This document shows positions 21,736 through 32,368 of a DNA stretch of 64,000 nucleotides, in pieces; the first letter of the stretch is position 1; each line of letters begins with the position of its first letter. The DNA lies in assembly GCF_040183065.1 (NCBI RefSeq), contig NC_091119.1:189330043-189394042 (forward strand), read 5' to 3'. The DNA comes from Periplaneta americana. Taxonomy: Eukaryota; Arthropoda; Insecta; Blattodea; Blattidae. Under the pieces are notes generated by a model. That model saw only the letters and a list, made by a program, of their open reading frames with translations. It was not told the origin of the DNA and did not search any database. The translations under genes were made by a program, and so were the position numbers.

Positions 21736-22295
21736 AAATCTCTAGGTGCATTATAGCCTATATTGTAGAATTAAGTCGTGCATATTTTTTGCTAGAAACG
21801 CCTGAGAATCAATGATGAGGAAACGCCCACACAACCCGGCAACAATTATTTATAACAGTGGGCGTACGAGACACTCGCGAGTTCAGGTGCAAAACTGAGT
21901 CGAACCTATTAGCAAACATGTCCACGAGCGTAACACCTCCCACTGCCCGGGGCAAGACTCGATGCTCCAGTACTCCGCACAAAACTCGTCTGGCACAACA
22001 CCAGCAAATGGTCCGTGTCATTTGCAAGGCTCGTGTTCCGGTAGCGGCGACACACCCACATCGTTAGGAAGGTAGCAGTCTATGTTGTAAGTAATTCAGC
22101 AGTTCATTGAAACATTGTTTTCATTTCCAGACCTACCCTCAAATACAGGTTTTCAGAACCGCTGACATAAAACAAAAGTTACAGCAGATTCGTAGGATCC
22201 CTGTAATTGCGTCAAAAGTTGATGTTTTCGGTTGTGTGTTACTGTGATAATTAGATTTTTTAGGAATTGGTTCTTATAAATATTGTAAATATTAT
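21736..22295. other. Unassigned, partly GC-rich
   Basis: The part 21800-22070 is richer in GC and CpG than its surroundings and gives short ORFs on both strands (21809-22027 minus, 21858-22067 plus). No domain recognised; possibly unique host sequence. Confidence 0.4.
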
Positions 22296-22694
22296 TGAAA
22301 GTGGGACTGAAGCGGATGGGTGGGACTGAAGCCGGATGGTCTATGGCGAGTCCTCGGCATCAACCTCTTTGATTTGATTACCTGGTTGGGTTTTTCCGAG
22401 GTTTTCCCCAAACCAAAAGACAAATTCCGGGTAATATTTTGGCGAATCCTCGGATCTCACCTCATCTCATCTCACTACATCTCGCCAAAATATTGTACAA
22501 AATTGCACAAAATTATAAAAACTGTAGAAAATTACTAAATTGTAAAACTGTAAAAATTTGTAAAAATTGTAATTGTAATATTGTAAAATTTTGACTTGTT
22601 CCACATCTTAAAGCTTCATTGCTCATGTAAGATCTATGGAATAAAATAAATGAATGAATGAATGAATGAATGAATGAATGAATGAATGAATGAA
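22296..22694 (+). mobile_element. SINE-like element (type 3) with (GAAT)n tail
   Basis: Begins with two tries of 'gggactgaagccggatgg', then 'tctatggcgagtcctcggc', the shared core 'attacctggttgggttttt' with 'gaggttttcccc', a run of 'aaaattgtaaaa' blocks and the 3' part 'gttccacatcttaaagcttc..gatctatggaataaa', ending in GAAT repeats. The copy at 33945-34430 has the same order in reverse. No A or B box was found, so the source of the head is unknown. Confidence 0.75.
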
Positions 22695-22845
22695 ATTTAA
22701 CGCAGTAATTTATATTTAGTATTTATTGCTACATCATCATCTTCCTAAGAGGTGATAGTTCTAGAACATACCTGCACAAACAGCGCTCAACGAGCTCACG
22801 CGCTCCTTCGGAGCGGGAGAGCCGTGTTTGACCATTTTAATGAAT

Positions 22846-23176
22846 TTATTTTTTTATCAGACAATCTATCAAAGGTAGAGAAGTGATCTTGCATCATGTT
22901 GTAGATATGACATGCATAAATACACAAAAAAAATTCATCACAGAATGTTGGATAGTTCTTGAGTTAAGTGTGAAACGCTTCATCACTTCACAGTGAACTG
23001 AATTTTGAAAGAAAAAATGTAAATATTTTTTTTAAATCGTAAAAATATTTTTTCCATATAGCAGAAGAACAGTGTTTTACACATACTAATTTTTATTATT
23101 ATAAAAGATATAGTAATGGAGGAAAAAAATGTTGAATATTTCCAAAATCTTACTCCTTTAAGCTGTACCTAACCCC
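22846..23176. mobile_element. TTAA-type foldback element, right half
   Basis: Matches 4499-4837 ('tatcagacaat..atcaaaggtagag', 'acacatactaatttt', 'taagctgtacctaacccc'). The left half is missing. TTGA follows the end where the other copy has TTAA. Confidence 0.8.
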
Positions 23177-23984
23177 TTGAAGTTCGTCGCATTTCTCGAC
23201 CTCGAGTAGCAAAACGCAACTGTAACTTAAACCCTGATCTGAGTCATTTTTTGGCTCAAGGAAATGAGTTAGACTTACAGGAAGGAATTGTAATGCCTGG
23301 TGAAACGTGACTACATTTCGAGCCAGAATTGAAGAGCAAGAGCATGGAGTGGAGATATTCGTCCTCACCTGTTAAGGAAAAACAAATATCTACGTTATGC
23401 TATACAGACTTAGATTGTGCTGAAATAATTGTAGTGTAGAACTTGTCCAATAATTTTGTGTGACTGACGTCTTCATCATAATTAAATTATGTGCTTTAAT
23501 CTCCATGACAACATTCAAGATAGTTTTATGTCCTATAAGTACCTTGTAAACTTGTAAGCAGTACCCTCAGGAGACAACATGACTCAGACGTTGGAGCTGG
23601 AGGCTGTCTGCATATGTACTTTCGGTATCAGTCTACACAACTGCGCCCTGGGCATGAAACCTTGTTAGTCTGCTTCAGGATAACAGCTGCAGGGAAACAA
23701 CTTAATCTTAATATTACCCTCATATTTAAATTTGAAATCATGAAAGAATATTTCCGGTACAATGAGTAGAGGTAGCGTGGAGTTTAGCTGTAAGCTTAAG
23801 TAATTTATTAAACAATCGACTTCCTTAAGTATTCAGCTCGCAGCAAGTTGCACTTCATAAATCTAAGGCTTCCACCGCGGTTCCTAATAGCCTGTAATAT
23901 AACATGGTCGTTTGGTATTATCTCAACATGTAGCCTACTAGGCCTACCATTTTCCTTCACACTACTTTATTTTTTCAGCTGCTT
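23177..23984. other. Unassigned stretch
   Basis: No gene or repeat recognised. Confidence 0.4.
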
Positions 23985-24132
23985 TCTGAGTTCCAAATGT
24001 TTCCATGGAACAAAAATAAATGCAAACAAAATGAAGATCATGATTATCGGAAGAAAAATAAAGGAGGTAAACGTGCGAATTCAAAACGAGGGACTGGAAC
24101 AAGTCAACAGCTTCAAATATTTGAGGTGTACT

Positions 24133-24654
24133 CAGTGCTGTCATGGTAATTCTTTTCTTGGTCATACGCCCCACCCTTTGTTTTCTTCCTTGAAATATAT
24201 TTTACTCTCCTCTCTCTATCTGTTCGACTACCATTTAATGATTTTTTTAATATTAAAGAAGAAGTAAAGAAATTGTTTTGATTTACATTTTAACTGTACA
24301 ACATGTTTGATTTAAAGAAAACATCATGTAGCACCACCGTAGATGCACACTTGCCTCGATGAATCTTGGAGTGTGTATTTGCAGCACTTCTTGTTTTTCA
24401 ACCATTATTTTATATAATTCTGGATTCCAGTGCTGCAGAGGTGGGCAATTTTTGTTTATGAACATCAAACAAAATATATTAGGAACAGCAAGAGATGATC
24501 TAAGATCTGTACAGATCTCCACGTACAAAACTTAGGCACCCATATGCCGCATGGCTCCATACAGACAAAATTTCCTTTTCTCCATACGATTAATTAAAAA
24601 AATTGTAGGTTTCCATACGATGTATGCCCCCGTATGGCATCCATGACAGCACTG
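24133..24654. mobile_element. hAT MITE, CAGTGCTGTCATGG family
   Basis: Exact 14-bp terminal inverted repeats CAGTGCTGTCATGG and CCATGACAGCACTG, and an 8-bp duplication GGTGTACT (24125-24132) / GGTGTATT (24655-24662) with one mismatch. It lies between two pieces of a LINE frame. The interior has no transposase; 'tacgatgtatgcccccgtat' near the right end forms a small palindrome. Confidence 0.9.
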
Positions 24655-24783
24655 GGTGTATTATAAATAATAACATGAGCTGCTGCCAGGAAGTGAAAAG
24701 GATGATAGCAATGGCAAAGGAAGCTTTTAATAGAAAAAGGAGCATCTTCTGCGGACCTCTGAAAAAAGAGCTAAGGAAGAGAC

Positions 24784-24786
24784 TAT

Positions 24787-24853
<67 letters not shown>

Positions 24854-25128
24854 TTCATTTATTTAATACAGAACATATAATACAGAATAATACAACAGAC
24901 TACAGAATATAATTACAACAATAGAAATAGAAATGAAATAATACATCACTATAAAAAAAGAGAATACAATAATATGAATAAAATTTGAGGACCGAATGAG
25001 TAATGCTCGTGTTCGGTCGCAGTTCAGATATATTATTTATAGACTGTAAGATGAATATTGCATATAAATAAAATAAGGAGGAGCTAAGAGTAAAATGACA
25101 GCCACAATGAAATTACATAATATAATAT
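24784..25128 (-). repeat. (TTTA)n and AT-rich repeat inserted in LINE
   Basis: About 20 TTTA units (24784-24866), then AT-rich sequence ('cagaacatataatacagaat'). In the minus orientation this looks like a LINE 3' UTR ending in a (TAAA)n tail. It resumes after the LTR at 25926 and ends near 26008. Confidence 0.6.
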
Positions 25129-25925
25129 TGTGACTTTTTTTCCACTCAACAATAGGATTTTATTCTTCCAACAATAATTTCTTTCTACAATTCACCTTAA
25201 ACGCTCTCGTCAACAATAGAATTTTCACTCAACACAGTATTCGTTATAGCACTCCACTGACGGCAATGACAATTTACTTGGACTATTACGAACAACAATG
25301 AACTGTTAATCTTAACTAATATTTACAAAGCACTATTTACAAATCAGAACTATCAGTTCTCAGTTCACAGCTCTTCTAGCTCAGTCACTCGAGTTCACAG
25401 TATCTCGAACCACAGACCTTCAGACACAGTTCACTGTACTCGAACTCAGGTCCCTCCAACTGCGGTCCACTGCAATCGAACTCAGGTCCCTCCAACTGCG
25501 GTCCACTGCACTCGAACTCGGGCCTTCGGATGCTGATACAGTTGCGGACGCACACTCGAGTCGAACTCCGGCACACAAGACTGGCTTGCTTGCTCTGGCT
25601 TTCTCACTGACTGGCTGACTAATCAACTGAAAACTACTCGAGTTCGCTGGCGTTTCTTCTTTTATAGCGAAATCATAGTTGCGAGAAATTTCTACAGCTG
25701 TGCAGAGAATTATCTGGATATCTCCACTTCGACGGACTTCTCGAAGAGTCGGGAAGGTCCGTTCCCCCTTCCCTCCGTAAGCAGCTGCGCGCGCGATCTC
25801 CCCTCGTCGCGTGGGCCCTTTCCCCTTTCTCCGCCGCGCGCCGTTCCTTAGTGCTCCGTGAAGCCCGCGCGATCTGCTTTCTTGCGGACGCTGGTCGTGA
25901 GTTCGAATCTCACGTCGCTGTCACA
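25129..25925 (-). mobile_element. Solo LTR of a Gypsy-like retrotransposon
   Basis: 797 bp with TGTGAC...GTCACA ends and a 4-bp duplication ATAT (25125-25128, 25926-25929). In the minus orientation a TATA box (TATAAAAG, complement of 25669-25676) lies in the middle, as in insect LTR promoters, and AATAAA lies near the 3' end (about 25158). A 41-bp unit containing 'ctcaggtccctccaactgcg' is duplicated at 25440-25522. There is no internal region or second LTR, so this is a recombination product. Near the U3 end, 25898-25916 forms a perfect hairpin around TTCGAAT like a tRNA T arm. Confidence 0.8.
25669..25676 (-). promoter_or_regulatory. TATA box of the solo LTR
   Basis: TATAAAAG on the minus strand, about 250 bp from the U3 end, followed downstream by GC-rich sequence with the serially repeated 'agtcagccagtcagtgag'. 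Confidence 0.6.
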
Positions 25926-26989
25926 ATATAAACATAGAGAAGAATAATAGGAAAATTTATGAAAAAAAAATATATATTCCGAAATTATAGAATACAAATA
26001 TAATATAGTGAAGTATTTTGTGTGAAGTGTGGCTCTGTATTGGCAGAAACATGGACATTACGACGAAGTGAAGAGAAACGGCTAGATGCATTTGAAATGT
26101 GGATATGGGGAAGATTGAAGTGTGTGAAATGGACAGACAAAATAAGAAATGAAGTTGTGCTACAAAGTATGAGTGAAGAAAGAATGATCCTGAAATTGAT
26201 CAGGAAGAGAAAAATAAATTGGTTGAGTCACTGGCTGAGAAGAAACTGCCTACTGAAGGATGCACTGGAAAGAATGGTGAACGGGAAAGAGTTCGGGGCA
26301 GAAGAAGATATCAGATGATAGACGACATTAAGATATATGGATCATATGAGGAGACAAAGAGGAAGGCGGAAAAGAGGAAAGATTGGAGAATGCTGGATTT
26401 GCAGCGAAACAACAGCCCTTCAGTAGAAAATTATGAATGAATGAATGAATGTATTAATTTGTCATTGTCCTTTCTTCTGCATCCTTGAACTGCTCTGAAA
26501 AGTTTCATTTCAACAGCTTAAATTTTATTTATAGCTTTTCTTCTTTCTATTCATTTTGACCTTGAAACGTTTATCCTCTTGACATGGTCTTCGTCTTTTT
26601 GCATTTATTATCATTCCATACTGCTCACAGCTGTTAGCTCCAATAGTATATCCCTTAGTAGACCTATCCTCTCCTCTTCTGTTAACAACGCCATATCATC
26701 AGCAAATCTTATGCACTTTATTCTTCTTCCTCCTACTATCACTCCTCCCATGTTCTGAGAACAGTTCTTCACTAAATCCTCCAAGTAGATGTTGAACAGG
26801 GTAGGTGATTAAGGACATTCTTGACTACTCCTCTCCCTATTTCGCCTCCTTCTGACATTTCTTCTCTCATTTTGATTTCGACTCGTTTCACATGAAGTTA
26901 CTGAACAGCCTTCTCTCTTTCCAATCCACGCCAGTTTTCTTTAGGATCCCCATCAGTTTATTCCCAAATCCACTCTAGGTCCACAAATA

Positions 26990-27690
26990 CGAGGGGGATC
27001 CAGGAAATAACGACCGTTTTGTTGTAATAATTAAAAAATATATATTTATTTGAAAAAACAAAGTCTGTTACATAACTGAAGCTTCCTTTACTTCTCTACA
27101 TAATCATCACCTACATTTAAACATTTGTCGTATCTGTTCACTAGCTTTAGAATTCTCGTGTTATACTCCTCTGCCGCCAGTTCATTAAGCCAGGTGTTCA
27201 CTGTCTTCTTCAACTCTTCATCACTTCCAAAACGCGTACCACCCAGAAAGTCTTTCAGCTTAGTGAAAAGGTGAAAATCGCTAGGAGCAAGGTCTGGACT
27301 ATAGGGCGGATGATCAAAGATTTCCCAACCGAGTTTCATCATGGACATTTGTCCGCCCATTGTTGAACATTTCGCACCATTTTCTCACATTTCTTTCATT
27401 CATTACAGTATCACCATACACTTCTTTCAATTGCCGGTAAATTTCTGCAGGTTTCAAATGTCGGGCATTCAAAAATCGAATCACACTCCTCACCTCACAG
27501 TCGGCGGGATTATCAATCACGTCGTTCATTTTGAAGTAACACAAAATGCACAATGGCGACTTGTTGAAACCAGTACTCACAACATTATGAGAACACATGT
27601 TAAGGAAGCCAGTTGACCTTCAAACAAGGAAGGGGAGTCAGCTGCGCGGCAGATATGCGCGAACTGTCGTTATTTCCTGGATCCCCCTCG
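26990..27690 (-). mobile_element. Mariner element, internally deleted
   Basis: Inverted ends CGAGGGGGATCCAGGAAATA at both sides with TA outside (26988-26989, 27691-27692). It holds the two ends of a mariner transposase in different frames (next entry); the middle, with the first two catalytic aspartates, is deleted. Confidence 0.95.
27088..27565 (-). pseudogene. Mariner transposase remnant (N- and C-terminal parts)
   Basis: The N-terminal frame, best read from the internal ATG near 27530, gives NPADCEVRSVIRFLNARHL, PAEIYRQLKEVYGDTVMNE and VRKWCEMFNNGRTNVHDE, the helix-turn-helix DNA-binding half of mariner transposase. After a deletion and frame change near 27330 the other frame gives IFDHPPYSPDLAPSDFHLF, with the third catalytic aspartate, then FLGGTRFGSDEELK and LNVGDDYVEK to the stop at 27088. 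In a full mariner about 200 residues lie between these parts. Non-functional; similar in layout to SETMAR-type transposases. Confidence 0.95.
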
Positions 27691-27760
27691 TACTATATAG
27701 ACTTCTTTATTCTTCTCTAGGTATCTCCAGATCCTACACTCTTAAAAAAAGTTTCTTGGG

Positions 27761-27813
27761 TATTGTATTGTATTGTATTGTATTGTATTGTATTGTATTG
27801 TATTGTATTGTAT
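27761..27813. repeat. (TATTG)n microsatellite = LINE D 3' tail
   Basis: Ten pentanucleotide units directly after the 3' end of the minus-strand LINE D; read on that strand the tail is (CAATA)n. Confidence 0.9.
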
Positions 27814-28455
27814 TTATTAACATTCCATGGTATTCATATATTGCTTTACAGCTAGGATATGGAACAAATAAAAAAAAACTTAATACTATTATAAAGTCTT
27901 AATTTATAGTCACAGTCTAGATGAAATATATACAGACGAGATTTACAATATAGTCTACTAGTACAACACAAAGTTTTAGTATCAATTTCATGAAGTGTTA
28001 TTGAATGTCATGAATTCACCTACAGAATAGAAGGCGTGAGAAATTAGGTACTTCTTTAATTTGGCCCTAAATGATCTTATGTTTTGAGTTTCATTTTTTA
28101 TATCGATAGGGAGGCTATTAAAAATTTTTACTGCCATATAATGCACTCCTTTTTGATAGCACGATAGACTTGCCGGTGGAGTATGAAAGTCATTTTTTGA
28201 CGTGTATTTATGCTATGAACTGTTGAATTAGTTACAAAGTTTTCACGATTACATACGAGGAAGATTATTAATGAAAAGATATACTGACAAGCCATGGGCA
28301 TTATTTGTAGTTTTTTGAAAATAATCCTACAAGATTCCCTAGATTTGGCACCTACTATTATTCTTATTACTCTTTTTTGTAATAGAAATATACTGTTACT
28401 ATCTTTGGAATTTCCCCAGCATATTGCAGGGAATCGAATGTGGGATGTTTTGTTT
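27814..28455 (-). pseudogene. LINE D (jockey/CR1-like) ORF2 C-terminus
   Basis: Minus-strand frame: CWGNSKDSNSIFLLQKRVIR, IIVGAKSRESCRIIFKKLQI, MACQYIFSLIIFLV, NSTVHSINTRQK, then after one frameshift GVHYMAVKIFNSLPIDIKNE and LKKYLISHAFYSVGEFM with a stop near 28005. This is the post-RT domain of jockey/CR1-type LINEs, ending in a microsatellite tail. The copy at 61228-61731 shares its last 500 bp. Confidence 0.85.
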
Positions 28456-30002
28456 CATGATCAGGTAAACTCGCCACTGAACCAACATGGCGTTCTTGCT
28501 GTGAATATTAAATAATTCTGAAACTTAAAATAATTTCCCGGATGTTATGGGTTCTTAAAATAATTGTAAATTAGGATCAATGTTTTTCCTATACAATAGC
28601 TGCTAACTCCTACACCGGTCATTAATATTAACTCCATGTGATGTTAATGATGAACTCCAGTATTGTTAAGCTCTTTCTCCGAATGAAATGTTGCCAACGT
28701 AAACAACTCAGTCTTAAACTACACAATGCTCATTAAATGTAATTTATAATGAACGTACAATGAGGCCTTATTACCCCCTAACCTGAAAATTCATAAGTAC
28801 AAAGCGAAAACAGTGGGAAAACAAACGGTGTTAGCTGGACATATTTCCATCTAGCACGAAACTTTTCTGACGCCCGTGGCATGAATCCGGTTTCCTCTCC
28901 ATCGCTCTAAAGTGGATATTAAATCGTCCTCAAAAGGTTTTTTTATTAATACTTGGTGAAACCGCTTTCTATTTGTTGTAAAACCTCTATTTCGAACGTG
29001 CCCAGCCCATTTGAGACAGGAATATCATCTAAATGCTCCAGTAATTTGGAGAATGGCAAATGTTCTCCAAAGCTATGGTTACGTTACCATGCATCAGTCA
29101 TTGTAGGCCACGTTGCCTTCTTTATTTAATAAACTCATTCAGACTATCTTGTCGGGTTACAATCTATGGGCGTGGGTAGATAGGATACAGGGAAACAAGT
29201 GACTTCGATTACACTTAACAGAATCATGTTTTTTTTATCGTGAATACATCACAAGTTCGGGCCAGTACTAGGGTACCATCCCAGAAAGTCGACCGACACA
29301 TTTCCAGGCGAGTTTTGTCGCGCCTATAATTTCTAAACTACACGACATATTCCAATGAAGTAAATGGAGATTGATAGACAAAGGATCAATATATCCAACG
29401 TGACCTTGAGTTGAAGGTAGCCTCGTCATCTAGCGATACGCGGGAGGGGGAATTTGAGACACGAATTGGGACGCGCGGCAGTCGAGGCAGTGTAACTCGA
29501 GAATGCGAAGCGATAGAACTTTCGAAGTGGTGTCAAACAATTCGTAATGAACCAGTCTACAATCTCAATTGAGCAAAAATGAGCAATCGACAGCTAAATT
29601 AAAAAAAAAATTCGCGATTGAAGTTGAGTAAATACAGAAAATTCACAATGTTGTGGCATGTATAGATCAGATGGAAGTAGGCGTTTAATGTAAGAGCACG
29701 ATGGTTACTATAGCAACCGATATGTTTACAAAATGGCTACACCCAGAAGCACAGCGAAGATACAGACTTACCGGTTTTTTTTTCAGGGTATTTGGGAAGA
29801 AAAGATGTTGATTGTCGGTGCTGAAGTTCACATTAACAGTAATTATATCAGCTACGTATTCAGGCATAAAAACTTGCATCTCTGTCTCCGATACAGTCTA
29901 ACCCGTTTTTTTTTCCCCTGGATGTTTCCACGTAGCTATTCTGAGCGATTATACAAAACTGCCTCTCGTTTTCTGTTAGAGTTCAATATCCTCGGCCAGT
30001 TA
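28456..30002. other. Unassigned stretch
   Basis: About 1.5 kb with no recognised gene or repeat. It includes a region of higher GC (29270-29530) and an unrecognised 103-codon ORF at 29733-30044. Candidate for unique host DNA. Confidence 0.4.
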
Positions 30003-30284
30003 TACAGGGTGTTTCATAATTGTAAGTACAAACTGTACGAATGAGTAGAGACAAAGAAACAAGGCAAAAAGACCGGAAACCAGCCGTTTCTGAAATATAT
30101 GGGGTTTTATTATGTCTCATCACTTCATCAGTATTTGCGCTTTGGGCCAACATAACATTCGATATGCACTGGATGAAGAAAGCGTTAAATATGCACTCAA
30201 TATGATGACCGTTCACGATAAAGCAGGCATCAGCATGTTTTTTCATCTACATTCGTACATGTTTGAATATCTTTTGCGTATCTC
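30003..30284. mobile_element. Transposon end, TACAGGGTGTTTCATAA
   Basis: 'tatacagggtgtttcataat' followed by 'gtaagtacaaactgtacg' is typical of termini of Tc1/mariner-type elements in insects. Only one end is seen; a partner end was not found. Confidence 0.35.
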
Positions 30285-30590
30285 CAAAGTATTATTATGT
30301 TGTACCGAAGTACGCATATTTCCGTGGAGGAATTCTGGGTTATCATTATGATAAAGGATGGATAGGATAGAGAAAAAAATCCTTTTCGGCACCGAGACTC
30401 GAACCCGGGTTTTCAGCTCTACGTGCTGACGCTTCATACACTAAGTCACACCTGATTCCAGTTCCGATTCCGGATCGAATCCCCTCCCGGTGCCGGAAAG
30501 AATTTTTTCTCTATTCAATCCATCCTTTATCATATGATAAGGCATAATTCCTGCACTGAATTATGTACTTCGGTACAACATAATAATAAG
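30285..30590 (-). mobile_element. tRNA-like module (type 6) between inverted arms, copy 1
   Basis: The left arm (tattattatgttgtaccg, then aggaatt, 'gataaaggatggat', 'agagaaaaaa') is mirrored at 30500-30590. Between them the minus strand carries an A-box-like 'tgacttagtgtatgaagcg' and the B box GGGTTCGAGTC. So a SINE-like promoter sits in the middle of a 300-bp palindrome. Confidence 0.65.
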
Positions 30591-30925
30591 ATATGTGTAA
30601 GTAATCACTTAGTGATTCAAGACGGCGCTCATCCCGTCGGATCCCGGCCATTTAGTCAGTCGTAATGAGTGCACCTCTGTACATAGTGCTTTGGACATTG
30701 TGTTACTGGCACATATTCTGTGACACAGTACATGAGGGTTGGCCACCAAAGGGAAAACTGAGAGATAGAACTTAAACTGAGGGGATTCGATCCGGCATCG
30801 GAACTGGAATCCGGTGTGGTTTAGTGGATAAAGCGTCAGCACGTAGAACTGAAAACCCGGGTTCGAGTCCCTGTGTCTGAAAGAATTTTTCTCTGTTCTA
30901 TCCATCCTTCATCGTATCTTCAAAG
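30591..30925 (+). mobile_element. tRNA-like module (type 6), copy 2
   Basis: Plus orientation: 5' part 'aagacggcgctcatcccgtc', 'gatcccggccatttagtcag', 'gtgcacctctgtacatag', then an A-box-like TGGTTTAGTGGATAAAGCG (from about 30819), the B box GGGTTCGAGTCC and 'gaaagaatttttctctgttc'. The tRNA-like part is at the 3' end, about 230 bp downstream of the element start, and the same order is seen at 62959-63240. Confidence 0.65.
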
Positions 30926-31051
30926 GTTGATAACCATTGAAAATTTGTTTCCGAGTTCTTTAATATTATGAACAGGACTGGAATACACAAAAAATTTAAA
31001 TAACCCACGAAAGACCCAGAGGATTGAAGTCTGATTAGATTCCTGCTTGAA

Positions 31052-31175
31052 CTGATTATTTGGTTGGGTTTTTTCCGAGGTTTTCCACAACCGTAAGGCG
31101 AATGTCAGGTAATCTATGGCGAATCCTCGGTTTCATCTAGTTGATACAGCGTCGTCAAATAACCAAGTAAAAATC
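31052..31175 (+). mobile_element. SINE type 2, 5'-truncated
   Basis: Body only: 'ggttgggttttttccgaggt', 'ctatggcgaatcctcgg' and 'ttgatacagcgtcgtcaaat' match the intact copy at 50144-50406; the tRNA-like head is missing. Confidence 0.8.
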
Positions 31176-32368
31176 GCTATACTTCATCGGTCTTACTAAT
31201 AAAAAACTCTATATACAGACGTTTAACTGTCTTACTCTTATACAATGAGTAGCTCATTTATAAGTCGTGTGTAAATTCCTTACTAATAATTACTACCTAC
31301 ATAGTGCATAACAGTACAACTGTTACACAGCTACGTCATAGTTTCGTCATTACTTCGTTACGAAAGGTAATAGAATATCTGAGGTTCTCTATTGCATCCG
31401 GTAGAGCGCTCTAGTGTGGCGTGTTAAGTATCGATAGTACAACTGGCTCTAATCGATTACCACACTGTATTTTGGTCAAAGAGTAGGCCTACAAGCTACA
31501 GCAATATTATTCTAATTATTCTGTGCTCTTTGGTTTGTTCTTCTGTGGTTACAAGGCAACCATCATCATAAAATGACAGTCGATACGAACAGCTGTTAGA
31601 GAGGCGGCCATTTTTTCTCTATATATAACGTTTAAACAAGGGGTTTCGAGTATATAACTACTGCAAAGCAATTCCCATGTAGAGTTACAGCTTGTTTATA
31701 CATCCATCGCTTATACATGGTTTCCGTCTCGACTCTGCTTAAGTCTCGTATAAAAACTATACACGGTTTATTATTAAGACTACATATAAATAATAAGAAC
31801 GTATCATAGCAAATGAAAAATTCCTTCTTTGTTAGACATTAACATTTTGTTGTCTTGTAGTGATATAATCCCGTTACCCGCCTAACATTTCTAGCAGGAA
31901 GAAATGGTATGTCAAGCATTCCATCCACCAAATTAAAATCAAGTCCGCATATGGGCTAAGACAGTAGCTGAGAGAGCTTTCTCTTACAACCCACGCCTGG
32001 ACTGCACCGTCATCTCGGAAAACAAAGCCGTGATCAGCAGAAGAAGAACGAGGTGTTGGTGTTTGCAGCTCTCACCGTTATGTTGTTATGACAAGTGCAA
32101 CCTCTTTGCCTGGCACCTTCATGCAGGTGTGCAGCGCGTGGGATCATGGCACGAGACCCAGAACAGTGGGGTGCTTGTCGTAAATCACAGATGTTAGGAT
32201 AATGGCTGAGCCTTATGTGAGAGGGAGAGAATTCAGTGCTGAAACATTGCATACTTCTAAAATGCGTGTCGCTGAGATTAATAAAATACACTTTCTCTAC
32301 GTTCTACATATTTCTCTGTGGTTCTTTTACAATGTGGTGAATGACACATTGTTTATATTGTCTTAAAC
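31176..32368. other. Unassigned stretch
   Basis: About 1.2 kb without a recognised gene. 31900-32290 has balanced composition and a small antisense ORF without known domain. Confidence 0.4.

Larger units (their letters stand above)
23985..26440 (+). pseudogene. LINE family B (RTE/BovB-like) ORF2, C-terminal half in three pieces
   Basis: Piece 1 (about 24000-24132) encodes INANKMKIMIIGRK...EQVNSFKYL, the region just after the RT active site. Piece 2 (24655-24783) continues NNNMSCCQEVKRMIAMAKEA and RKRSIFCGPLKKELRKRL. Piece 3 (26009-26440) resumes ETWTLRRSEEKRLDAFEMWI, VKWTDKIRNEVVLQSMSEER and, after a frameshift near 26265, RGRRRYQMIDDIK...RKDWRMLDLQRN, ending in GAAT repeats. The first gap is a hAT MITE (24133-24654), the second a repeat with a solo LTR (24784-26008). 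Order and joins are clean, so one LINE copy was hit twice. The thumb and C-terminal pattern resembles BovB/RTE-type LINEs. Confidence 0.85.
26560..27760 (-). pseudogene. LINE family B reverse transcriptase fragment split by mariner
   Basis: On the minus strand, 27760-27693 reads LEKNKEV..IVFVDLE (motif A region), broken at TA by the mariner at 26990-27690; it continues with NKLMGILKKTGVDWKERR-like sequence and decayed motif B and C regions down to about 26600. Frameshifts and stops are frequent. Same family as 3851-4102. Confidence 0.7.

Noticed and set aside
25385..25626. Cysteine-containing ORFs on the minus strand
   Set aside because: They lie inside the LTR, and their repetition (LEGPEF...) comes from the duplicated 41-bp unit.
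27597..27902. 101-codon plus-strand ORF
   Set aside because: It crosses mariner end, LINE remnant and the TATTG microsatellite; composite without meaning.
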